Origin: Candidatus Fermentibacterota bacterium
GTDB taxonomy: Bacteria; Fermentibacterota; Fermentibacteria; Fermentibacterales; JCC-6
Assembly: GCA_030607835.1 (NCBI GenBank)
Contig: JAUWJE010000044.1
Coordinates: 1 to 10,272, forward strand
Direction of reading: 5' to 3'
DNA: 10,272 nucleotides
Shown here: positions 1 to 7,878 of the stretch, piece after piece
How the letters are laid out: the number at the start of each line of letters is the position of its first letter
How positions within the stretch are numbered: the stretch's first letter is position 1
Position numbers and translations under genes: made by a program
The notes under the pieces: model-generated
Seen by the model: only the letters and a program-made list of their open reading frames with translations
The model's database searches: none
Told to the model about the DNA's origin: nothing

Positions 1-537
1 TCAATTCGCTTCGATCCTTCCGACGATGTCGCACTGCTGGAACTTGACTGGTACGGTTACGACATAGCAGCAACTAATGATGGAGAGGTATATATCGCTC
101 CCCGATCGACTGAAGAGGCGCTTGTCATTGCTTTCGATTCCACCGGTCAGGAGAAATACCGACTTGAGCTTGATCTTGAACCTGTAGCAAGAACTGAAGA
201 TGAGATGGAAATGGAGAGGAACATCCTCCGCGCGAAAGCTATTGCCTCCGATGAGAATTCTGTTGGTCTGGAGCCGAATCCCTGCAAACCTCTTATCCGG
301 GGATTGGAAGTAGACGGAGAAGGTAACCTCTGGGTGCTGCAGGGAGGACCTTCAACCCCGACATTCAATGTCTTTGACAGCACAGGTGAATTCCTCTTCA
401 CGGCACGGATTGCCGGTAATCCGTCTGATGGAAGCACATGGCGCTTTTATATGGACGAGAACGGTATACTTGCGTACGCGGAGGATCCAGCATCAGGATT
501 CCAGAAAATCTATCTGCTTGAAGCAAGAGAACAATGA
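1..537 (+). CDS. Six-bladed beta-propeller protein, 3' end (partial)
   Basis: The reading frame is open from the first base to the TGA at 535-537, so this is the C-terminal 178 residues of a gene that starts outside the window. An internal ATG at 205 is not a credible start, because the residues before it (including WYGYDIAA and YIAPRSTEEAL) match the next gene without gaps. About 114 of 177 aligned residues are identical to the C-terminus of the 684-1814 protein. The repeated pattern of short hydrophobic strands ending in D-G-x-x-G turns (for example VDGEGNLWVL) is that of NHL/6-bladed propeller proteins. By analogy with its neighbour it is probably an envelope lipoprotein, but its signal peptide is not visible. 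No catalytic motif is seen and the function is unknown. Confidence 0.85.
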   Translation, partial: SIRFDPSDDVALLELDWYGYDIAATNDGEVYIAPRSTEEALVIAFDSTGQEKYRLELDLEPVARTEDEMEMERNILRAKAIASDENSVGLEPNPCKPLIRGLEVDGEGNLWVLQGGPSTPTFNVFDSTGEFLFTARIAGNPSDGSTWRFYMDENGILAYAEDPASGFQKIYLLEAREQ

Positions 538-670
538 TATAGCAGTTAGTGCCACCCACTTATAAAACGACATCGATACAAGAAATAATAATACAGCACG
601 CTGGTAGGAAATTATGTGTTTATGGGAAACGCACTTATATTCAAAACTGAATCATTTACGTATTCCAATC

Positions 671-677
671 GAGGAGG
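671..677 (+). promoter_or_regulatory. Strong ribosome binding site of the lipoprotein gene
   Basis: GAGGAGG lies 6 bases upstream of the ATG at 684 and fixes that start. The rest of the 146-bp gap before it (538-670) shows no convincing -35/-10 pair and no terminator hairpin, so the two propeller genes may be co-transcribed. Confidence 0.75.
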
Positions 678-683
678 CATAGC

Positions 684-1814
684 ATGAGAGGAATTGCTGT
701 TGCGTTGCTGATATCACTCCTGTTGCTGATGAGTTGCGGTGAGAGTGAACCGAGTCAGGATGAATCGCTGCAGGGAGTTGAGGAGGTCAGGACAGTCTCA
801 CTCGTTCTTGTGGATTCAATCGGTATCGAAATGGGTGACTCCCTGTATGTCATGGGAGCTATGGAAGGTCTTGTCTATGCTCCCGACGGCAATATTGCTG
901 TATTAGACTGCTCAAGATCATGTGTACGGATCTACTCACCGGAAGGTTTGTACCTGAGGCAGATCAGTAAGAAGGGAAACGGTCCGGGGGAACTCCAGGA
1001 TGCAGCCTTTCTCTCAATATCGGAGGATGGACACATATTCTTGGCAGGTGAGGGAAGTGAGATTCTCGGTCTTCACCAGTTCGATTACGCCACAGGAGAA
1101 TGGCGCGGTGCCGAACAGTCATGCGGCTCTCCCGCGACATGTTTAGAAGGTGCTGAGGGTAGTTCATATGTCCGGAAGGACCTGACATTCGACACATCCA
1201 CAGGAGAACCTCAGATACTGGTTTCGATATCCAAGTACGAATCTGATTCTGAAGAACCGACCGTGACCTACCTTGAAGACACAACTCCCTTCGATCCTTC
1301 CGATATGGCCGGGTTGATAGAATTGATCTGGTACGGTTATGACATAGCAGCTGATTTTAGTGGAAATGTATACATTGCTCCCCGTTCTACAGAAGAAGCG
1401 CTTATAATGGTCTATGACCCGGATGGGAATGAGATCAACAGATTGGAACTGGATCTTGAACCGGTGCTTCGCACCGAAGAGGAACTTGAGATAGAGAAGT
1501 ATATCCTGGAATCAAAGGCTGCTATCATGGGTGATGATTTCCCCGGACTGGAACCGGATCCATATAAACCATTGATCAGAGGAATAGAGATTGACGGTGA
1601 AGGAAATATCTGGGTACTTCGAGGAGGACCGGTTGTACCCACCTTCGATGTTTTTGATGCTGCAGGGGAACAGCTCTTTACGGCAGTAGTAGCGGGAAAC
1701 CCGCCCGATGGCAGCTCATGGCGTTTCTTCATTGATTCGCATGGTATTCTTGCCTACGCTGAAGATCCCGTCTGCGGATATCAGAAAATCTACATTCTCG
1801 AGATACAAGAATAG
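684..1814 (+). CDS. Six-bladed beta-propeller lipoprotein
   Basis: This 376-residue protein begins with a lipoprotein signal: Arg2, a hydrophobic stretch over residues 4-15 and a lipobox L-M-S-C with Cys18 as the likely lipidated residue. The mature part carries a motif KKGNGPGEL (about residues 98-106), typical of the 6-bladed beta-propeller (DUF5128-like) families of FCB bacteria, and several NHL-like strand/turn units such as YAPDGNIAVLD and IDGEGNIWVLRGG. There are two Cys pairs (DCSRSC near residues 77-82 and CGSPATC near 150-156) that could form disulfides outside the cytoplasm. The start is well supported: GAGGAGG at 671-677 lies 6 bases before ATG. It is the tandem paralog of the partial gene upstream, 146 bp away. 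The likely place is the outer membrane or periplasmic face; ligand or role unknown. The propeller assignment is confident, any function is not. Confidence 0.9.
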   Translation: MRGIAVALLISLLLLMSCGESEPSQDESLQGVEEVRTVSLVLVDSIGIEMGDSLYVMGAMEGLVYAPDGNIAVLDCSRSCVRIYSPEGLYLRQISKKGNGPGELQDAAFLSISEDGHIFLAGEGSEILGLHQFDYATGEWRGAEQSCGSPATCLEGAEGSSYVRKDLTFDTSTGEPQILVSISKYESDSEEPTVTYLEDTTPFDPSDMAGLIELIWYGYDIAADFSGNVYIAPRSTEEALIMVYDPDGNEINRLELDLEPVLRTEEELEIEKYILESKAAIMGDDFPGLEPDPYKPLIRGIEIDGEGNIWVLRGGPVVPTFDVFDAAGEQLFTAVVAGNPPDGSSWRFFIDSHGILAYAEDPVCGYQKIYILEIQE

Positions 1815-1817
1815 AAT

Positions 1818-1851
1818 AAGGGGACATGCAGGCTCTGCTACGTGTCCCCTT
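1818..1851. terminator. Palindromic hairpin between convergent genes
   Basis: Arm AAGGGGACATG (1818-1828) pairs with CGTGTCCCCTT (1841-1851), an 11-bp stem with one G-U; the inner part can fold further as GCAG/CTGC (1828-1831 with 1835-1838). It lies right after the stop of the propeller gene and 33 bp past the metH stop, so it can serve as a shared terminator. On the - strand the stem is followed by a T-rich run (TTATTCTATTC); on the + strand it is followed by AAAACAAG and has no T tract, so it suits metH better. GGGGACA/TGTCCCC palindromes also resemble REP-type elements mobilised by Y1 transposases (RAYTs); this is only a resemblance. Confidence 0.6.
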
Positions 1852-1884
1852 AAAACAAGTCTCTCTGGTGGGTGTCCCCGATGG

Positions 1885-4233
1885 TTACACGTTTTCCGTC
1901 AGCATTAGACGCTTTGCCTCTTTGACCGCTTGATAGGCGTCACGGGCGTATCCATCAGCGCCGATAGATCTCGCGAACTCCTCCGTGATTACAGCGCCTC
2001 CCACTAAGATCCGGGTTTTGAGCCCCTGCTCCTTAAGGGCGGCTGCTACTTTCTCCATCTCAAGAGCTGTTGTGCTCATAAGTGCCGAAAGGGCGACGAT
2101 ATCAGCATCGATTTCCTCAGCCTTCTCCACGATGGTTGCTGCGTGAACGGCCTTTCCAAGATCGATAACTTCAAAACCTGCATTATCAAGGAAAAGGGCG
2201 ACGAGATTCTTGCCAATGTCGTGTATGTCACCCCTGACAGATGCCAGAATAACCTTTCCTCTGTATTCTGGTGTTCCCTCCTTTGCAAGGTGAGGCTCGA
2301 GAAGAGTCATGAGGGTTTTTGAAGCCTCAGCCGCGGCGATAAGGTGAGGAAGAAACAGTTTTCTTCTGTTGTAGAGATCGCCTACCTTCTCCATAGCGCT
2401 GGCCAAGCCTTTTTCGAGGATTTCGCGAGGAGGTACACCGCTTTCAAGGAGCTCTCTTCCGGCTGACTCCGTCTGCCTTCTATCACCTATAATGATGCTT
2501 TTCCTGAGTATTCCCATGAAATCCGGAGATATTCCCTGTGCATCCAGTTCAGGCAGTCTTCTCTCGACCGGTTCGAGGTTGCCAAGCAGTATCTGCGAGC
2601 TTTTGTAAACACCAAGGACCATTGAATCAAGCACATCGATGATTGCGATATCGAGCCCATACGCGGCCATAGCGGCCAGAAGAGCGGCATTGATACCACT
2701 TCTGTCCGGAAGACCATGAGATATATTGGAGATTCCGGCAATCGTTAGAAGCCCTCTATTCTTCAGGAGTTTGAGGGTTTCCAGAGTTATTCTTGCGTCC
2801 GCGCCTGTACCCAGAGGTTTTACGACAGGATCGGCAATCACTCTGTCTTCCGGAAAACCCGCTTTCTTCAGAATGGAGATTCCTTTTTCAATTATTGCGA
2901 GCCTTTCGGATGGAGTTTCTCCAAGGCCATTTTCGTCTATCGGTAGAAGAACAGTATATCCGCCATGTCGAAGTAGGGTTTCTACTCTGTTCATGATGTA
3001 ATCCTCTGATGCCGTTAATGAGTTGAGGATTCCGATTCCGCCAAGCTCACTGAAGGCCTCTTCTATCTTGACAGGATCAGACAGATCCACTGAAAGAGGT
3101 GTGCCGAGAGAAAGGCGGCTGAAGAGTTCGTGAACAAGCCCCTCGGGGAGCGTTTTCTCCAGACCAAGGTTAACATCTATCAGATCAGCTCTTCCCTGCA
3201 TACGTGCGAGAGAGACAACTCCGAGAAAATCACTCTCTGAAAGCGATTTCTGAAGCTGCTCCTTTCCGGTGGGATTGATTGATTCTCCAGCAGCAAGCAT
3301 TTTCTCTCCTACAGGGACTATACGGTCAACCGAAGTCAGGGCTTGGAACTTTTCGGTTTTCAGCATTTTTGCGGGGCGTCTGCCGAGTAGAGAAATGTAT
3401 TTCCGTACATGTTCCGGACCGGTGCCACAGCATCCTCCTATTATGGAGGCTCCACTCCATGCGAAATCCTCCATCCATTCCGCGAACCTTTCAGGATTCA
3501 TTTCATAATGACCATCAACAGGCAGACCTGCATTAGGCTCGACAGTTATGCATTTTTCACAGAAACGAGCCATCTCCTGCATTACCGGCAGTAGTTCCTC
3601 CGGTCCTGTTGAGCAGTTGGCTCCGGTAGCATCAACAGGAAGCTGGTTCATCAGAAGAGCAAGTGCTGTGGGTGAAGTTCCTGATAGAGACAGGCCTCCG
3701 GATCCAAAGGTCATCTGGGCTGAAATGAATGCATCCGGATTTACGTCTCTGACTGCAAGAACAGCTGCTTTCAGCTCCCTTGGATCGGAGAAAGTCTCAA
3801 GAAAGAAAATATCTATTCCGGCTGTTGAGAGAGCTTGAGCCTGTTCACTGAAAAGGGTGAACGCATCCTTCCACGTCATTGTTCCCGATGGATGGATCAT
3901 ATTTCCTGTTGGACCGATGCTGGCGGCAACCATGACCCTGTCTCCAACCTCATCGATCGCTGTTTTCGCCAGCAGAGAGTTCAGCTGTCGCACATTATCA
4001 GGATTGCCCAGTTTTGCCGCAGTACCGCCGAAAGTGCATGTGAGTACGATATCAGCAAGAGCATTGGCGTACTCCCTGTGAATCGATCTGAGAATAGCAG
4101 GATGAGCAGCTGCCCACTCCTCAGGAGATACACCGACCGGCATTCCAAGCCTCATCAACTCTGTTCCGGTTCCCCCGTCGAGGAAGACGATCCTCTCTTG
4201 AAGAAGTCGCCTCAGATTTTGCGCCTGTGCCAT
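1885..4233 (-). CDS. metH: Cobalamin-dependent methionine synthase without reactivation domain
   Basis: The enzyme transfers a methyl group from 5-methyl-tetrahydrofolate through cob(I)alamin to homocysteine in the cytoplasm. Domains in order: homocysteine methyltransferase barrel (about 5-285) with the full zinc set Cys207 (in GANCSTGP), Cys268 and Cys269 (in GGCCGT); pterin-binding barrel (about 305-560) with GESINPTGK and DVNLGLEK; helical cap (about 570-650); and Rossmann cobalamin domain (about 655-780) with the DxHxxG motif D669-x-H671-x-x-G674, His671 being the lower axial cobalt ligand. At 782 residues it stops after the cobalamin domain, so the AdoMet-binding reactivation domain of E. 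coli MetH (over 1200 residues) is absent, as in Thermotoga maritima. The ATG is preceded by GGGAG (4241-4245 on this strand, 7-base spacer). It lies 137 bp downstream of the methyltransferase/reductase fusion on the same strand and ends the gene run. Confidence 0.95.
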   Translation of the reverse strand: MAQAQNLRRLLQERIVFLDGGTGTELMRLGMPVGVSPEEWAAAHPAILRSIHREYANALADIVLTCTFGGTAAKLGNPDNVRQLNSLLAKTAIDEVGDRVMVAASIGPTGNMIHPSGTMTWKDAFTLFSEQAQALSTAGIDIFFLETFSDPRELKAAVLAVRDVNPDAFISAQMTFGSGGLSLSGTSPTALALLMNQLPVDATGANCSTGPEELLPVMQEMARFCEKCITVEPNAGLPVDGHYEMNPERFAEWMEDFAWSGASIIGGCCGTGPEHVRKYISLLGRRPAKMLKTEKFQALTSVDRIVPVGEKMLAAGESINPTGKEQLQKSLSESDFLGVVSLARMQGRADLIDVNLGLEKTLPEGLVHELFSRLSLGTPLSVDLSDPVKIEEAFSELGGIGILNSLTASEDYIMNRVETLLRHGGYTVLLPIDENGLGETPSERLAIIEKGISILKKAGFPEDRVIADPVVKPLGTGADARITLETLKLLKNRGLLTIAGISNISHGLPDRSGINAALLAAMAAYGLDIAIIDVLDSMVLGVYKSSQILLGNLEPVERRLPELDAQGISPDFMGILRKSIIIGDRRQTESAGRELLESGVPPREILEKGLASAMEKVGDLYNRRKLFLPHLIAAAEASKTLMTLLEPHLAKEGTPEYRGKVILASVRGDIHDIGKNLVALFLDNAGFEVIDLGKAVHAATIVEKAEEIDADIVALSALMSTTALEMEKVAAALKEQGLKTRILVGGAVITEEFARSIGADGYARDAYQAVKEAKRLMLTENV

Positions 4234-4370
4234 TCCACTACTCCCATCATACTACGACTGGTTCGAATATATATGAACAATTCTCAAGAAATACACCAAT
4301 CACTGCTCCATTAGAGGATTAATGAACGATGTGCTGATTGCGGTATCATCGGCTGAAACGAATTATCTCT
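4234..4370 (-). other. Intergenic gap upstream of metH
   Basis: This is by far the widest gap in the - strand gene run. It holds the metH ribosome binding site (GGGAG, 4241-4245) and an AT-rich stretch around 4265-4290, read on the - strand as TTGAGAATTGTTCATATATATT. No -35/-10 pair with normal spacing, no clear terminator for the gene before it and no recognisable SAM or cobalamin riboswitch was found. A separate metH promoter is possible but not shown. Confidence 0.4.
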
Positions 4371-6158
4371 TTAACGCCACACTTCTGCCAGTCTCCGGGT
4401 TCCTTTTCTTGAACCCGCGAGATATATCCCTGAAGAGATTCCTCTTAAATGCTCCATGAGTTCCGAGAGAAGATCAACAGTGTATGAAAGAACATCCTTA
4501 TCATCCAGACTTTGTATCTTTGACAGAACGTGATCCGGAATTGAAATGCCCGGAACTTCTGAAGCCAGATATTCTGCGGTTATTTTATTTCGGAGCGGCA
4601 TGAGAGCTGGCAGGATCGGGTACTCTTCCATCAGTTTTACAGAATATTCGATGGTTTCCAGGGAATAAACGGGCTGACTTATGAAAAATCTGCAGCCTCT
4701 GTCCCATCTTCTTTTGATTTTATCCTGTTCATTCCCGCTGCCAAGGTTAATTGCTGTTCCTGGGAAAAATCCAGCTCCAGCTCCTATACTCCTGTTATTA
4801 AGATCCTGTCCGTTTATCAGGTGCTGTATCAGTTCCAGGGTTTCCTCTGTTGTCAGATCATAGACCGCAGTCGCTTCAGGATAATCCCCCAGCGAAGGAG
4901 GGTCCCCTGATATGAGAAACAGACCCTGCACTCCTGTACCGGCGAGACCGAGCAGGTCCGATTGTACCCGCGTGAGGCTTCTGTCTCTGAGAGCGAAATG
5001 TACCAGCGGTTCAATGCCCAGTTCCTCCCTCAGATAGAGTCCCGCAAGGCAGGGAGAGACTCTTACCCTGCCCATTGGCGAATCAGGGATGCTTACTGTT
5101 ACAGGAGCGAATTGTTCCAGTGCTTCAGCTTGAGCCAGGAAATTTGAAAAGTCTCCCCCTCGAGGGGGAAGGAGTTCGATAATAAGAGCATCTTTCCGGG
5201 TCAGCTGCCCCGCAAGCCCAGGTGGCTTATCGGGAGCTCTGACAGTCTGAACTTCACCACTCGGTTCAGAGATCCATTCCGATGTTACCGATACTCTCTT
5301 ATCATTCAACATTCTTTCGGCAAGCAGTGAAATGAATGCAGGTGTCGTTCCGCAGCAACCTCCTATCAGAGCTGTTTCACTGCCCAGACATGGGAGCATG
5401 CATCTGCTGAAATGTTCCGGATTCTCAGGGAAAACAAAACGACCATCAATATACCTGCCTGTTCCCGAATTTGGCTCAAGAAGAATGGGGAAAGGTGATA
5501 TCAATTTCAATCGCCGGTGGATGTCCAGGAACTGAAGAGGACCAATCCCATGGTTTGCTCCCAGCATTACGATATCTGTATCCCTGAACACTTCAACAGT
5601 ATCGTTCACAGAGAAGCCTGATGGAGTCAGAATGTCCTGACCGAATGTAAAACTGACAGCAATCGGGATATCACCGGATATGGATCGAACAATATCGTAT
5701 GTGAACCTTGCCTGCCGTGGATCAACCTGTGTTTCAAGAAGAATCAGTTCAGCACCACCTTCGAGTAATCCTTCTATTTGCGGTATGAAAGCTTCACGGA
5801 GATGATCAGGGTCTCTTTGTGCAAGACTGAAAGAACGACCTGAGTTAAGCGGACCAACCGCACCCGCGATCATGCAGCCTGGATTCTTTGCTGCAAGCTG
5901 AGCTGCTCTGCTGTTGATCTCCCTGCATCTATCAGCCAGACCATGCATATCAAGCTTTAACATATTTGCGTCAAAGGTATCAGTGGTGAGAATCTTTGCT
6001 CCCGCGCAGGCATATTCCCTGTGAATGCTCCCCAGTATTTCAGGAGATCTGATTACCGCTTCACATGCAAGATATGAACCTGGAAAGCCAAGTGAGAAGA
6101 GATACTCACCTATAGCGCCATCTGCAAGAACAACCGAATCGGTTTCCAGGAGGTTCAT
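4371..6158 (-). CDS. Homocysteine S-methyltransferase / methylenetetrahydrofolate reductase fusion
   Basis: This 595-residue protein has the layout of Bacillus YitJ: an N-terminal homocysteine methyltransferase barrel (about 5-285) and a C-terminal methylenetetrahydrofolate reductase barrel (about 322-580). The reductase makes 5-methyl-THF, the substrate of the MetH encoded downstream. Reductase marks are Glu328 in IIELLPPRG (position of the catalytic Glu of MetF), SGDPPSLGDY (417-426) and FFISQPVY (491-498, with the conserved Gln). In the methyltransferase domain the pair Cys268-Cys269 (GGCCGT) is kept, but the third predicted zinc ligand is His203 in GANHGIGP where MetH has Cys207; the bases at 5550-5552 confirm His. 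That half may therefore be altered or inactive. The ATG lies 15 bp past the epimerase stop, with AAGG 8 bases before it, so co-transcription is likely. Confidence 0.92.
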   Translation of the reverse strand: MNLLETDSVVLADGAIGEYLFSLGFPGSYLACEAVIRSPEILGSIHREYACAGAKILTTDTFDANMLKLDMHGLADRCREINSRAAQLAAKNPGCMIAGAVGPLNSGRSFSLAQRDPDHLREAFIPQIEGLLEGGAELILLETQVDPRQARFTYDIVRSISGDIPIAVSFTFGQDILTPSGFSVNDTVEVFRDTDIVMLGANHGIGPLQFLDIHRRLKLISPFPILLEPNSGTGRYIDGRFVFPENPEHFSRCMLPCLGSETALIGGCCGTTPAFISLLAERMLNDKRVSVTSEWISEPSGEVQTVRAPDKPPGLAGQLTRKDALIIELLPPRGGDFSNFLAQAEALEQFAPVTVSIPDSPMGRVRVSPCLAGLYLREELGIEPLVHFALRDRSLTRVQSDLLGLAGTGVQGLFLISGDPPSLGDYPEATAVYDLTTEETLELIQHLINGQDLNNRSIGAGAGFFPGTAINLGSGNEQDKIKRRWDRGCRFFISQPVYSLETIEYSVKLMEEYPILPALMPLRNKITAEYLASEVPGISIPDHVLSKIQSLDDKDVLSYTVDLLSELMEHLRGISSGIYLAGSRKGTRRLAEVWR

Positions 6159-6173
6159 ATATCCTGCCTTAGA

Positions 6174-7109
6174 TTACTTCTGGTTCCCCAGCACGAAAGA
6201 TACAGTTCTTTTTAAACCTTCTTCAAAGGTCACCACTGGTTCGTATCCAAGAATACTTTCAGCGAGAGAAATATCAGCTCTACTATGTTTTACGTCCCCG
6301 GGACGATCCGGGCCATGAAGAGGGATAATGTCTTCCCTGCCTGTTAACCGTGCTATTTCGGAAGCCAGTCTGTTTACTGTAATACTGTCTCCACATGCTA
6401 TGTTCAGCATTCTTCCCGGAGCTTCAGGAGCATTTGCAGCAAGAAGATTGGCATGTACCACGTTTGCGATGTATGTAAAATCTCTTGACTGCTCTCCGTT
6501 TCCGTTAATCACAGGCACTCTTCTCTCATTGAAGGCTCTGATGAACAGGGGAATAACAGCGGAATAGGGACTGTCGGGATCCTGGTAGGGACCGAAGACA
6601 TTGAAGTATCGAAGAGCAACGGTTTCCAGTCCGTAGATATGATGGAAAACCTGCATGTATTTCTCTCCGGCAAGTTTGCTGACGGCATAGGGAGAAAGGG
6701 GTTTTACATGAAGATCTTCAGTTTTGACCGCTTCTGAAGCATCTCCGTAAATTGATGAGGAAGACGCGAAAAGTACCCGTCTGCAACCGGCATCCAGCGC
6801 GGCATGAAGAATATTCAACGTACCCTGAACGTTTACTTCGTTTGTTGTTATCGGGTCAGATATCGAACGCGGAACACTTGGCAGCGCTCCCTGATGAAAG
6901 ACGACTTCAACATCTTCCATTGCGCTCCTTACAATGTGATAGCTGCGTAGATCACCTTCAATTACTTCAATATCATTTCTTATATCAGCCAGGTTGGCCC
7001 AGTGACCGGTTGAGAAATTGTCCAGAATCCTGACTTTCTCTCCTCTTGCCAGAGCTTCCCTTGCGATATTACTGCCGATGAAGCCGGCGCCTCCGGTTAC
7101 AAGATACAT
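6174..7109 (-). CDS. NAD-dependent epimerase, UDP-sugar 4-epimerase-like
   Basis: This is an extended short-chain dehydrogenase of 311 residues, the usual length. TGGAGFIGS (5-13) is the NAD-binding Rossmann loop, a run of Ser at 116-119 followed by IYG supplies the catalytic Ser, and Tyr141-x-x-x-Lys145 (YAVSK) completes the active site. SVPRSISDP (78-86), RYFNVFGPYQDP (167-178) and SRDFTYIANVVHAN (208-221) resemble the UDP-GlcNAc/UDP-Glc 4-epimerases of the GalE/WbpP type; exact sugar specificity cannot be read from the sequence. Expected role: interconversion of nucleotide sugars for surface polysaccharide or lipid glycan. Its ATG comes 1 base after the larB stop and its ribosome binding site (GAGAGGAAG) lies inside the larB end, so the two are probably translationally coupled, an unexpected pairing with cofactor synthesis. 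Confidence 0.92.
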   Translation of the reverse strand: MYLVTGGAGFIGSNIAREALARGEKVRILDNFSTGHWANLADIRNDIEVIEGDLRSYHIVRSAMEDVEVVFHQGALPSVPRSISDPITTNEVNVQGTLNILHAALDAGCRRVLFASSSSIYGDASEAVKTEDLHVKPLSPYAVSKLAGEKYMQVFHHIYGLETVALRYFNVFGPYQDPDSPYSAVIPLFIRAFNERRVPVINGNGEQSRDFTYIANVVHANLLAANAPEAPGRMLNIACGDSITVNRLASEIARLTGREDIIPLHGPDRPGDVKHSRADISLAESILGYEPVVTFEEGLKRTVSFVLGNQK

Positions 7110-7110
7110 G

Positions 7111-7878
7111 CTAATAGCTTCCTCTCAGTATTCTCAGCGCAGCTGCTGCCGCACCAAGCCCATTGTCGATATTCATTACACATATTCCAGGACTGCATGA
7201 ATTAAGCATCGAAAGAAGTGCGGTAACTCCTTTGAATGCGGTACCATATCCGGTAGATGCAGGTACTGCAACTATCGGTCCTTTGAACAAACCTCCAATT
7301 ACAGTCGGAAGAGCAGCGTCCATTCCAGCGCAGACGATACAGACAGAGCATTTCCTCAGATCGGGAAGGATATCTCCCAGTCTGTGTATTCCTGCAACTC
7401 CAATATCATAGAAACGATTTATATCAACATTCATTCTCTCCAGAATTACAGCTGAATCCTCAGCCGCATGAAGATCTGAGATTCCCGAGGAGATAACAGC
7501 AACTGAACCTTCGCTTTCCCTGTGATCAGCTTTGTCACTTCCAAGTGTGAAAATCCGCCCTCTCCTGTAATAGGAACCATCGGGGAAAGCTTTCAGAAGG
7601 TATTCTCCAAGTTCAACTTCTACTCTGGATACAATTGCAAGGCCAATCCTGCTGAAGAGATTACCAGTCACAGCTCTAACTTCTTCGAACTCTTTCCCTG
7701 GACCAAGTATAATCTCAGGAAGAACAGCTCTTACCCCTCTACCAGTGTCCACTCTTGCGAATCCAAGTTGAGAAGTAAGCTGTGAATTCAGCATCTCGAG
7801 AGCTTCCTCAGGGGGAATACCGGCATTTCTCAGTAATTCAAGGAGCTCATGCATTTCCTGATTATTCAGTCCAATCAC
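7111..7878 (-). CDS. larB: Pyridinium-3,5-biscarboxylic acid mononucleotide synthase LarB
   Basis: LarB carboxylates and hydrolyses nicotinic acid adenine dinucleotide to pyridinium-3,5-biscarboxylic acid mononucleotide, the first step to the nickel-pincer nucleotide cofactor of lactate racemase. The C-terminal half has the PurE-like fold signatures of the family: GVAGIHRL (160-167), AGMDAALP (184-191), STGYG (208-212), NSC (226-228, with a Cys conserved in the family) and NIDNG (236-240). The N-terminal helical part (LLRNAGIPPEEALEML, 15-30) also fits. The start is uncertain: GTG at 7878 overlaps the hydE-like gene by 17 bp, while ATG at 7854 (residue 9) begins 7 bp after that gene's stop and gives a more family-like N-terminus. 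Neither start has a well-spaced Shine-Dalgarno sequence. larC lies three genes upstream; larE is not in the window. Confidence 0.93.
   Translation of the reverse strand: MIGLNNQEMHELLELLRNAGIPPEEALEMLNSQLTSQLGFARVDTGRGVRAVLPEIILGPGKEFEEVRAVTGNLFSRIGLAIVSRVEVELGEYLLKAFPDGSYYRRGRIFTLGSDKADHRESEGSVAVISSGISDLHAAEDSAVILERMNVDINRFYDIGVAGIHRLGDILPDLRKCSVCIVCAGMDAALPTVIGGLFKGPIVAVPASTGYGTAFKGVTALLSMLNSCSPGICVMNIDNGLGAAAAALRILRGSY

Noticed and set aside
205..537. A short gene starting at ATG 205
   Set aside because: The frame is open upstream to base 1, and residues before 205 align without gaps to the paralog, so 205 is an internal Met.
612..641. Possible promoter (TTATGT, 18 bases, TATATT) before the lipoprotein gene
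   Set aside because: The -35 part matches the consensus at only two or three bases; in AT-rich sequence this is expected by chance.
964..1284. 106-codon frame on the - strand within the lipoprotein gene
   Set aside because: It is antisense to a well supported coding region and its product has no recognisable features.
3835..4314. 159-codon open frame on the + strand inside metH
   Set aside because: It lies antisense to the conserved methyltransferase domain, its product matches nothing recognisable, and it has no good ribosome binding site; it is a shadow frame.
4234..4370. Possible SAM or cobalamin riboswitch before metH
   Set aside because: The 137-bp gap has only weak 4-5 bp pairings and none of the conserved core sequences of those riboswitches.
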